The position numbers and the translations under genes are program-made. This document shows, in pieces, positions 1-6,292 of a stretch of DNA of 10,456 bases (positions are counted from its first letter, which is position 1; each line of letters begins with the position of its first letter). Source of the DNA: Bacteroidota bacterium (lineage in GTDB: Bacteria > Bacteroidota > Bacteroidia > Bacteroidales > UBA10428). The notes beneath the pieces are model-generated. The model was not told the origin of the DNA and did no database searches. It saw nothing but the letters and a program-made list of their open reading frames with translations. Where the stretch lies: assembly GCA_029268165.1 (NCBI GenBank), contig JAJUGM010000082.1:1-10456 (forward strand), read 5' to 3'.

Positions 1-25
1 AAAAAATCCCGAATTATTTTCGGGA
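1..25 (-). terminator. Intrinsic terminator of tRNA-His
   Basis: Read on the minus strand, a perfect 7-bp stem (TCCCGAA pairing with TTCGGGA) with a 5-nt AATAA loop is followed directly by six T residues. This is a classic Rho-independent terminator, and it begins seven bases beyond the 3' end of the tRNA, so it very probably ends that transcript. On the plus strand the hairpin is followed by a mixed sequence, so it should work in one direction only. The T-run reaches the window edge and may be longer. Confidence 0.85.
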
Positions 26-31
26 ATTCAG

Positions 32-106
32 GGTGGAAGACCGGACTCGAACCGGCGACTTCCAGAGCCACAATCTGGCGCTCTAACCAACTGAGCTACA
101 ACCACC
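32..106 (-). tRNA. tRNA-His (anticodon GTG)
   Basis: The reverse complement folds as a tRNA. The D arm is GCTC/GAGC, the anticodon stem is CCAGA/TCTGG around a 7-nt loop TTGTGGC with GTG at plus-strand 69-71, and the T arm is GCCGG/CCGGT around TTCGAGT. The extra 5' G (G-1) opposite C73 is the known identity feature of histidine tRNAs, and it is included in these coordinates. The 3' CCA is not encoded (the sequence continues CTGAA), so it must be added by CCA transferase. The acceptor stem GTGGTTG/CTTCCAC contains two adjacent T-T mismatches (pairs 5-68 and 6-67), which is unusual. A terminator follows closely, so this is a single-gene transcript. Confidence 0.96.
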
Positions 107-117
107 ATTTGGGACGG

Positions 118-125
118 CAAATTTA
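118..125 (-). promoter_or_regulatory. Probable -7 box of the tRNA-His promoter
   Basis: On the minus strand the octamer TAAATTTG matches the Bacteroidetes -7 consensus TAnnTTTG exactly. It lies 11 bases upstream of the mature tRNA 5' end, which would give a leader of only about 5-8 nt. No convincing TTTG -33 element lies 19-21 nt further upstream, only a T-rich run, so the assignment rests on one box and its position. Confidence 0.45.
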
Positions 126-267
126 ATATACTTTCACAGGATTTAAAAAAAATAATAAAATAAATTTCGGGTTTTAATCCTTAATTCAATTTACAAGTTA
201 AAAGACAGTGTTTTGATATTTGGAAAAAAGATTATCTTTATGTTTCCAAAAATAATTAGTTACATTT

Positions 268-1461
268 ATGACTCCTATTGTTGTTAATGACAAGCGGACG
301 CGTGAGGAATTTCATAAAGTGCCGAAAATACTTTATAAAGACGATAAAAACTGGACATGTCCGCTTGATATAGAAATAGAAAACATTTTTAATCCTGCAA
401 AGAATTCATGTTTTAAACATGGCGATGCCATAAGATGGATTCTTAAAGATGATATGGGCAGGCTGATCGGACGCATAGCTGCTTTTTACGATAAAAAGAA
501 AGCATATCATAATCCACAACCTACAGGGGGCATTGGTTTTTTTGAATGCATCAATGACCAGCAGGCAGCCAACCTTCTTTTTGAAACAGCCCGTGAATGG
601 CTTAGCTCAAATGGAATGGAGGCTATGGATGGCCCTATTAACTTTGGCGAAAACTTTGTTTACTGGGGTTTACTTGTTGAAGGATTCATGCAGCAGGGTT
701 ACGGAATGCCCTATAATTTCCCTTATTATAAGGAATTATTTGAAAATTACGGCTTCCAGAACTATTTTGAGCAATACAGCTTTCATGATGTATTTAGCAA
801 ACCTTACCCTGAAAGGATGCAGAAGTTTGCCGAACACTTTTTTGAAAAACCTGAATACTCTTTTCACCATCTTGAAATGGACAAGGTTGAAGAATACCTC
901 AGGCAACTGGTTGAAATGTACAATAAAGTATGGTCAGATTTTTTGGAAAATTATACCCCGCTCAAATACGAAGATTTTTATGCTATCTTCAAGGATGCCA
1001 AACCTTTACTCAATGAAAAAACAATATGGTTTGCCTACCATAACAATGCACCGGTAGGTTTTCTGATTGCATTCCCTGATATAAACCAGGTATTGAGGAA
1101 GTTGAAAAACGGCAAACTTAATCTGATTAATATTTTAAGACTGATTTACTATCGTAAGCGGGCAATAACACGTGCAAGGCTGTTGCTTTCGGGTGTAATA
1201 CCTGAATATCAGCGCACGGGCGTTGTTACTGCGCTTTACCTCAAACTTACCAATGCTATGAGGGAAATGGGTATGACCGAACTGGAACTTTCGTGGGTAG
1301 GTGATTATAACCTGACTGTTAACCGCATGTATAGCCAGTTTGGAGCTGAAAAAGCAAAAACACATATTACTTACCGCTACCTGTTTGACCCAGGTGCAAC
1401 CTTTATAAGATTTACCAACCAGAGCCAGAAATTCAGCAAAACAAGAAAAAATGAAGAATAA
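268..1461 (+). CDS. Uncharacterised tandem GNAT-fold protein
   Basis: A 397-residue soluble protein with no signal peptide or membrane segment. The C-terminal half carries a recognisable GNAT core. Residues about 307-345 hold the acetyl-CoA pyrophosphate-loop motif (SGVIPEYQRTGVV, with the Q/R-x-x-G pattern at 315-318), followed by a helix, a strand and the usual YxxFG-like region (MYSQFGAEK, 354-362). The N-terminal half (about 1-175) looks like a second GNAT-type unit, with GRLIGRIAAF, then GIGFFECINDQQAA, a helix, and YYKELFENYGF near 153-163, but it lacks a clear acetyl-CoA loop. Proteins of this type are common in Bacteroidetes, are usually called N-acetyltransferase or hypothetical, and have no known substrate that I can name. 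The ATG at 268 follows an A/T-rich stretch and there is no Shine-Dalgarno. It is divergent from tRNA-His and 65 nt upstream of rpmE, which has its own promoter. Confidence 0.8.
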   Translation: MTPIVVNDKRTREEFHKVPKILYKDDKNWTCPLDIEIENIFNPAKNSCFKHGDAIRWILKDDMGRLIGRIAAFYDKKKAYHNPQPTGGIGFFECINDQQAANLLFETAREWLSSNGMEAMDGPINFGENFVYWGLLVEGFMQQGYGMPYNFPYYKELFENYGFQNYFEQYSFHDVFSKPYPERMQKFAEHFFEKPEYSFHHLEMDKVEEYLRQLVEMYNKVWSDFLENYTPLKYEDFYAIFKDAKPLLNEKTIWFAYHNNAPVGFLIAFPDINQVLRKLKNGKLNLINILRLIYYRKRAITRARLLLSGVIPEYQRTGVVTALYLKLTNAMREMGMTELELSWVGDYNLTVNRMYSQFGAEKAKTHITYRYLFDPGATFIRFTNQSQKFSKTRKNEE

Positions 1462-1464
1462 ATT

Positions 1465-1495
1465 TTTGTAATTTAAAAACGATTGTATAATTTTG
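1465..1495 (+). promoter_or_regulatory. Promoter of rpmE (Bacteroidetes type)
   Basis: TTTG at 1465-1468 (-33 element) and TAATTTTG at 1488-1495 (-7 element, matching TAnnTTTG) are separated by 19 nt, which is the usual Bacteroidetes sigma-ABfr geometry. Initiation is expected about five bases after the -7 box, near position 1500, giving a leader of about 27 nt before the rpmE ATG. The -33 element begins three bases after the stop codon of the upstream gene, so rpmE is probably transcribed independently. Confidence 0.7.
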
Positions 1496-1526
1496 CCAAC
1501 CATTTTTAATTAAGATAAAGATAATC

Positions 1527-1793
1527 ATGAAAAAGGGAATACATCCGGAAAATTATCGGCTGGTTGCTTTCAGAGATATGTCGAACGGATTTACATTTGT
1601 TACCCGTTCAACCATTAATACAAAAGAAACAGTCGTGCTGGAAGATGGTCAGGAATATCCACTGGTAAAGCTCGAAATATCAAACACTTCCCATCCTTTT
1701 TATACCGGTAAGATGAAACTGGTTGATACAGCAGGGCGCGTTGATAAATTTATGAACCGTTATAAAAGCCATTACGATAAAAAGAAAAAGTAA
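1527..1793 (+). CDS. rpmE2: 50S ribosomal protein L31 type B
   Basis: An 88-residue basic protein matching the type B (zinc-free, YkgM-like) L31 family of the large ribosomal subunit. It opens with MKKGIHPENYR and continues with the conserved features FTFVTRSTI, the SHPFYTG segment near residues 54-60, and GRVDKFMNRYK. The C-terminal tail is rich in lysine. There is no cysteine anywhere, so it cannot bind zinc as the CxxC-type L31 does. In many proteobacteria the type B copy is induced when zinc is scarce, but in Bacteroidetes it is often the only L31. A standard promoter lies upstream and an intrinsic terminator downstream. I saw no Zur-like operator. The ATG at 1527 is preceded by A/T-rich sequence (AAGATAATC) with no strong Shine-Dalgarno. 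Confidence 0.95.
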   Translation: MKKGIHPENYRLVAFRDMSNGFTFVTRSTINTKETVVLEDGQEYPLVKLEISNTSHPFYTGKMKLVDTAGRVDKFMNRYKSHYDKKKK

Positions 1794-1820
1794 AATATTG
1801 TTTTGTGGTTTAACATTTTG

Positions 1821-1852
1821 GCTCCGCCTTTAAACATAAGACGGAGCTTTTT
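1821..1852 (+). terminator. Intrinsic terminator of rpmE
   Basis: GCTCCG (1821-1826) pairs with CGGAGC (1842-1847). The stem is extended inward past a C-A mismatch by CTT/AAG and followed by TTTTT at 1848-1852. It starts 27 nt after the rpmE stop codon. The T-run is only on the plus-strand side, so it terminates rightward transcription, and the following gene therefore probably needs its own promoter. Confidence 0.82.
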
Positions 1853-1890
1853 GTTTATATTTACAGCATAAATGCATTTATCAATTTTTA

Positions 1891-3087
1891 ATGACAAAAA
1901 ACTACATTTTATTTGACGACAATACATGGCATAACCTGTTACCTTTTACTTTTACCAGGCCGGCGTCTGAAATCAGGATAGGCATTCTGACAATACGTGA
2001 AAAATGGGAACATTATCTTGGGATTTCCTGTTCACACCTCACACAGAGTTATCTTGCTGAAAAATATCCGATGAAAACCGGCGAACTGAATGTATTTATC
2101 AATGGTTCGGTTTGTCCTAATTCATCACTGGCTGAAGAAGTTAACCAGCTCAAACCGGGTGAGCAGCTGGTTGATAACGAATGCAATATTGCCTTATGCC
2201 TCGATAAATCAGCAATTAATAAAATAATGCACGCTAAGCTCGAAGGCGCTTCAAAAAAACAGGTAATGTCAAAGTATTTTGCTCTTAAATCGGTTTGGGA
2301 CATATTCAGGCATAACGGTGATGAATTGGTTTCAGATTTTAAAATACTTACAAGCGGCAGAAAATCAGCTGCAATAAGCAGAACAAATAATATTATTAAT
2401 ACCGACGCGGTATTTGCTGAGCCGGGGGCAAAACTTGAGTTTGTAACGCTGAATGCCGCTAACGGCCCGATATATCTCGGAAAAGAAACTGAAATAATGG
2501 AAGGATCAGTTATCAGAGGCCCTTTTGCATTATGTGACCATTCACAGGTTAAGATGAGCGCCAAAATATATGGCCCTACAACCATTGGGCCTTTTTCGAA
2601 AGTGGGCGGTGAAATTAATAATGTTGTATTTTTTGGCTTTTCAAACAAAGCGCATGACGGCTTTCTTGGAAATTCTGTTATTGGTGAATGGTGTAATATT
2701 GGTGCCGGTACCGAAGCCTCGAACCTTAAAAACAACTACGCACCGGTAAAACTATGGAATTATCGTTCAGAAAGATTTGAGAATACCGGATTGCAGTTTT
2801 GCGGACTCATGATGGCTGATCATTCAAAATGCGGCATTAATACCATGTTTAACACTGGCACAGTGGTTGGTGTCAGCGCCAATATTTTCGGAGCCGGATA
2901 TCCGCGAAATTTTATTCCTTCATTTTCATGGGGTGGAGCTGCGGGATTTTCTGAATTCCCTTTACCCAAAGTCCTTGAAACAATGGAACGGGTGATGGAA
3001 CGAAGGAATTTGAATCTAAGTGATACTGACAGGAATATTATTACCCATATATTTGAAATAACCAGAAAATACAGAAATTTTAGTTAA
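1891..3087 (+). CDS. GlmU-like sugar nucleotidyltransferase with left-handed beta-helix domain
   Basis: A 398-residue cytoplasmic protein of the Bacteroidetes family usually annotated as a GlmU-like or glucose-1-phosphate nucleotidyltransferase. The N-terminal part (about 1-170) is the divergent nucleotidyltransferase-like domain: ILFDDNTWHNLLPFTFTRP, then EIRIGILTIREKWE (27-40) in place of the classical GxGTRM signature loop. The C-terminal part (about 175-345) is a left-handed parallel beta-helix with hexapeptide-type repeats, including YLGKETEIMEGSVIRGPF, IYGPTTIGPFSKVGGE, and the NSVIGEWCNIGAGTEASNLKNN stretch near 261-282. The beta-helix is the acyltransferase fold of GlmU and LpxA. The family points to sugar-nucleotide synthesis for peptidoglycan or surface polysaccharide, but substrate and activity are not shown by sequence. 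Its length is normal for the family. It is isolated from rpmE by a terminator, and I found no well-spaced promoter in the 38 nt before the ATG. Confidence 0.82.
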   Translation: MTKNYILFDDNTWHNLLPFTFTRPASEIRIGILTIREKWEHYLGISCSHLTQSYLAEKYPMKTGELNVFINGSVCPNSSLAEEVNQLKPGEQLVDNECNIALCLDKSAINKIMHAKLEGASKKQVMSKYFALKSVWDIFRHNGDELVSDFKILTSGRKSAAISRTNNIINTDAVFAEPGAKLEFVTLNAANGPIYLGKETEIMEGSVIRGPFALCDHSQVKMSAKIYGPTTIGPFSKVGGEINNVVFFGFSNKAHDGFLGNSVIGEWCNIGAGTEASNLKNNYAPVKLWNYRSERFENTGLQFCGLMMADHSKCGINTMFNTGTVVGVSANIFGAGYPRNFIPSFSWGGAAGFSEFPLPKVLETMERVMERRNLNLSDTDRNIITHIFEITRKYRNFS

Positions 3088-3136
3088 ACCCATGTTTTGC
3101 TTTAAACTTCATACTTATTTTTATTAAAAATGGCAT

Positions 3137-3153
3137 AACTATTGACAATAGTT
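3137..3153. promoter_or_regulatory. Near-perfect 17-bp palindrome upstream of lon (possible operator)
   Basis: AACTATTG and CAATAGTT are exact reverse complements separated by a single A. The element is centred at 3145, about 70 nt upstream of the lon start and 50 nt after the preceding stop, in the only gap before lon. This symmetry and position fit a dimeric regulator's binding site, but no known operator consensus was recognised. A smaller inverted repeat, GACA-TTT-TGTC at 3182-3192, lies between it and the gene. The surrounding 128 nt hold no clear -33/-7 pair. A 17-bp AT-rich palindrome can arise by chance in 10 kb, so the call is tentative. Confidence 0.33.
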
Positions 3154-3215
3154 CTGACCACATTGATGTTTGTTGATAACTGACATTTTGTCCAAAAAAT
3201 ATTTTATTTGCTGAT

Positions 3216-5666
3216 ATGAGTATTTCGCCGAAGAATAATGAGTTTTTTATTGCAACGCCTATTGACGAGGATACTGATTTTATTCCTCTTATTTCAGAAG
3301 AGGATGAAGAAAGCCTTAACCTGACTCAAATCCCCGAAAGCCTGCCAATTTTACCATTAAGGAATACCGTCCTTTTCCCCGGAGTTATTATTCCCATATC
3401 TGTTGGAAGGGACAAGTCAATGCGACTTGTTCGTGATTATTATCACAAAACCAAGATTATTGGTACACTGACACAAAAAGACCCCAATCTCGAAGACCCT
3501 TTACCCGAGCAACTATACAAAATAGGCACCATAGCCAGTATTCTGCGTATTCTTGAAATGCCAGACGGTTCCACTTCAGTGATTATTCAGGGTAAAAAGC
3601 GCTTTCAGCTTAATGAGGTTTTATCAACAGAACCCTATCTGATGGCGAAAGTTAATCCGCTTGATGATTCAAAACATAATGTTAAAGACCCTGAATTTGA
3701 AGCCATTGTAGGATCGCTGAAAGACTTGTCATTGAAAATTATCAAACTGTCAACCAATATACCACCCGAAACTTCTTTCGCTGTAAGAAATATTGAAAGT
3801 TCATCTTTTTTAATCAATTTCATAAGCTCAAACAGTGACATAAAGCTGCATGAAAAACAGCAGTTGCTTGAAACAAACGACATGAAGAAAAGAGCTACAC
3901 TGCTTTTACAATACCTGTCACGTGAGGTACAACTGCTTGAATTGAAAAATGATATACAGAATAAGGTCAGGCTCGACATTGACCAGCAGCAGCGTGAATA
4001 TTTCCTGCATCAGCAGATGAAGACCATACAGGATGAACTGGGAGGAAACCCGCTTGAGCAGGAGATTGAGGAATTAAAAGCAAAAGCAAAAAAGAAAAAG
4101 TGGGGTAAAGAAATAAATACAATTTTTGAAAAGGAAGTGGATAAGCTTAATCGCTTAAATCCGGCTACCGGCGAATACTCGGTGCAGATTAATTACCTTC
4201 AGACCTTGCTTGAATTACCATGGAATGAATATACAAAAGACAATTTTGATTTGCGAAGGGCACAGCGTATACTCGATAAAGATCATTTCGGCCTCGAAAA
4301 GGTTAAGGAAAGAATCATTGAACACCTGGCAGTGCTTAAGTTAAAAGGCGATCTGAAATCGCCCATTATTTGCCTGCAAGGCCCTCCGGGCGTGGGTAAA
4401 ACTTCGTTAGGCAAATCGGTTGCCAAGGCTCTTAAACGTAAATACGTGAGAATGTCACTGGGCGGGCTTCATGATGAAGCAGAAATACGCGGGCATCGTA
4501 AAACCTATATAGGTGCTATGCCCGGGCGCATCATTCAAAGCCTTAAAAAAGCCAAATCATCAAATCCGGTATTTGTGCTTGATGAAATCGACAAGGTGGG
4601 AAGGGATTTCCATGGAGACCCCGCTTCAGCACTGCTTGAAGTGCTTGACCCAGAACAAAACAGCACTTTTTATGATAACTTTCTCGAACTCGAATACGAC
4701 CTTTCAAAGGTATTGTTTATTGCTACAGCCAACACTACAAGTACCATAAGTCCTGCACTACTTGACAGAATGGAACTGATCAACATCCCGGGATACATAC
4801 TCGAGGAAAAAGTTGAAATTGCATCACGCCACCTTGTTCCTAAGGAGCTTAAAAATCACGGGCTGACAAAAAAACATTTGCGGCTTTCAAAACATGTTAT
4901 TGAATATATTATTGACAATTATACGCGTGAATCGGGCGTCCGTGAGCTCGATAAACAGATAGCCAAGATATGCAGGGTTACTGCAATGAAAGTTGCCCTG
5001 CAGGAATCATATAACACAAACCTTACAGTGAAAGATATTACAGCCATTCTTGGTCAGCCTAAATATATGAAAGACAAATATCAGGGCAACGACATGGCAG
5101 GGGTTGTAACAGGACTGGCTTGGACGGCAACCGGTGGCGAAATATTGTTTGTTGAAACAAGCCTGAGCAAAGGCAAAGGTAATCTGACCCTTACGGGCAA
5201 TCTGGGCGACGTGATGAAAGAATCAGCTATTATTGCCCTTGAATATATCAAATCACACAGTGACTCGCTTAATATAAAGCCAACAGTGTTTGAAAACTGG
5301 AACGTTCATGTACACGTGCCCGAAGGCGCTATTCCCAAAGACGGGCCGTCTGCAGGTATAACCATGGCTACTTCCATTGCCTCGGCTGTCACTCAGCGTA
5401 AGGTAAAAAAAGGTATTGCCATGACCGGTGAAATAACCCTCCGTGGCAAAGTTTTACCCGTTGGAGGAATTAAGGAAAAAATTCTTGCTGCAAAAAGGGC
5501 TGATATTAAAGAAATTATTCTTTCAGAAGAAAACCGAAAGGATATTGCCGAAATTAAAGATATTTACATTAAAGGCCTTACCTTTCATTATGTTGACAAC
5601 ATCTTGCAGGTGCTTAATCTGGCCCTGCTTGATGAAAAAGTTGACAAACCGCAGATTTTTGAGTAA
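3216..5666 (+). CDS. lon: ATP-dependent endopeptidase La (Lon protease)
   Basis: An 816-residue cytoplasmic AAA+ serine protease that unfolds and degrades damaged and regulatory proteins as a hexamer. All domains are present. The LonA N-domain begins at residue 44 (PILPLRNTVLFPG). A coiled-coil helical region follows at about 225-300 (QQQREYFLHQQMKTIQDELG). The AAA+ module has Walker A GPPGVGKT at 389-396, Walker B VFVLDEID at 452-459, sensor-1 asparagine in ATAN (503-506) and the arginine finger in LLDR (R518). The protease domain has GVVTGLAWT near 629, the catalytic serine in KDGPSAG (S712) and the catalytic lysine K755 in GGIKEK. Nothing is missing, and the length is normal for Bacteroidetes LonA. 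The first 43 residues are acidic and variable. The ATG at 3216 is the only start upstream of the N-domain that fits. A palindrome about 70 nt upstream may regulate it. A 75-nt gap separates it from the LiaF-like gene. Confidence 0.98.
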   Translation: MSISPKNNEFFIATPIDEDTDFIPLISEEDEESLNLTQIPESLPILPLRNTVLFPGVIIPISVGRDKSMRLVRDYYHKTKIIGTLTQKDPNLEDPLPEQLYKIGTIASILRILEMPDGSTSVIIQGKKRFQLNEVLSTEPYLMAKVNPLDDSKHNVKDPEFEAIVGSLKDLSLKIIKLSTNIPPETSFAVRNIESSSFLINFISSNSDIKLHEKQQLLETNDMKKRATLLLQYLSREVQLLELKNDIQNKVRLDIDQQQREYFLHQQMKTIQDELGGNPLEQEIEELKAKAKKKKWGKEINTIFEKEVDKLNRLNPATGEYSVQINYLQTLLELPWNEYTKDNFDLRRAQRILDKDHFGLEKVKERIIEHLAVLKLKGDLKSPIICLQGPPGVGKTSLGKSVAKALKRKYVRMSLGGLHDEAEIRGHRKTYIGAMPGRIIQSLKKAKSSNPVFVLDEIDKVGRDFHGDPASALLEVLDPEQNSTFYDNFLELEYDLSKVLFIATANTTSTISPALLDRMELINIPGYILEEKVEIASRHLVPKELKNHGLTKKHLRLSKHVIEYIIDNYTRESGVRELDKQIAKICRVTAMKVALQESYNTNLTVKDITAILGQPKYMKDKYQGNDMAGVVTGLAWTATGGEILFVETSLSKGKGNLTLTGNLGDVMKESAIIALEYIKSHSDSLNIKPTVFENWNVHVHVPEGAIPKDGPSAGITMATSIASAVTQRKVKKGIAMTGEITLRGKVLPVGGIKEKILAAKRADIKEIILSEENRKDIAEIKDIYIKGLTFHYVDNILQVLNLALLDEKVDKPQIFE

Positions 5667-5680
5667 ATTGCCATTTCTTA

Positions 5681-5726
5681 GAAAACAATTCTTTAATTTT
5701 CGCATAAAATTGTTTTTCGCACAATT
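5681..5726 (+). other. AT-rich inverted repeats between lon and the LiaF-like gene
   Basis: AAAACAATT (5682-5690) is an exact reverse complement of AATTGTTTT (5708-5716), with a 17-nt spacer and a possible extra G-T pair. ACAATT at 5721-5726 can pair with the same middle arm (AATTGT, 5708-5713) over a 7-nt loop, so the two hairpins exclude each other. The stems contain only one G-C pair each or fewer stable pairs, so they would be weak, and the T-run lies within the 3' arm. They could be a poor terminator or attenuator, or merely reflect AT-rich composition. Confidence 0.3.
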
Positions 5727-5741
5727 ATTAAATAAAAATTT

Positions 5742-6275
5742 ATGAAAATGGCGCCAGGTTTTTTCTGGGGACTTGTTTTAATTTTTATCGGAATTGCTAT
5801 CATTTTCCGTGTGGTATTCGATGTTAATCTTTTCAGGGTTATTCTCGGTATTGTAGTGATACTATTTGGCATTAAAATTCTGATCGGGAAAAATTTTTTT
5901 TCTGAAAGGCCAAAAAAAGACTGGGAAACAATATTTTCAGACCGCAATTACAAGGAGATGCCTAAAGACAGGAGCGGATACAATGTAATATTCGGCAAAG
6001 CCGTTTATGACTTCACAGGGATGGACTCCGTTCTGAGTGAAAATATCAGAATTAAGATTGATGTGGTTTTTGGGGCAGCTGTTATTAAAATTAATAAAAA
6101 TACCCCTGTGAAAATAAAATCGGAAGCAGTATTTGGAGGCTCGCGTATGCCTGACGGGAATACCGTTGCCTTTGGAAGCATAAATTATAATACCGATTCT
6201 TTTAAAACCGATGCGCCTCATTTTTACATCGAATTGAACGTCGTGTTCGGCGGAATTGAAGTAATTTCAATGTAA
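5742..6275 (+). CDS. LiaF-like membrane protein (LiaI/LiaF transmembrane region plus adhesin-like C-terminal domain)
   Basis: A 177-residue inner-membrane protein. Two hydrophobic helices at about 7-23 and 30-47 form the short TM hairpin typical of LiaI/LiaF-like proteins, followed by a basic loop. The C-terminal domain (about 78-177) consists of repeated beta-strand turns marked by VFG or IFG (NVIFGKAV, DVVFGAAV, EAVFGGSR, NVVFGGIE at about 81, 107, 129 and 167). This resembles the C-terminal domain of LiaF and the cell-wall-active antibiotic response proteins. In Firmicutes LiaF inhibits the LiaRS cell-envelope stress two-component system. There is no liaRS-type pair in this window, so that role is not transferable, and its partners here are unknown. 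The ATG at 5742 is chosen, and an in-frame ATG two codons later is equally possible. It begins a tight run with the HAD gene 17 nt downstream and coaD after that. Confidence 0.8.
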   Translation: MKMAPGFFWGLVLIFIGIAIIFRVVFDVNLFRVILGIVVILFGIKILIGKNFFSERPKKDWETIFSDRNYKEMPKDRSGYNVIFGKAVYDFTGMDSVLSENIRIKIDVVFGAAVIKINKNTPVKIKSEAVFGGSRMPDGNTVAFGSINYNTDSFKTDAPHFYIELNVVFGGIEVISM

Positions 6276-6292
6276 ATCAGTATTTATTTTTT

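Noticed and set aside
1135..1503. A 122-codon minus-strand frame spanning the end of the GNAT gene and the rpmE promoter
   Set aside because: It lies mostly opposite the conserved GNAT motif region, has no recognisable domain, and its start falls in the rpmE promoter region.
1856..1863. TATATTTA upstream of the GlmU-like gene as a -7 box
   Set aside because: It lacks the final G, and no TTTG lies at 19-21 nt upstream; the nearest is 35 nt away, on the other side of the rpmE terminator.
2049..2735. A 228-codon open frame on the minus strand within the GlmU-like gene
   Set aside because: Its sequence resembles no known family and it lies wholly opposite a conserved protein gene with clear hexapeptide repeats, so it is an antisense shadow.
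3203..3210. TTTATTTG just before lon as a -7 box
   Set aside because: The key A at the second position is missing, and the nearest TTTG elements are 12 and 30 nt away, which is the wrong spacing.
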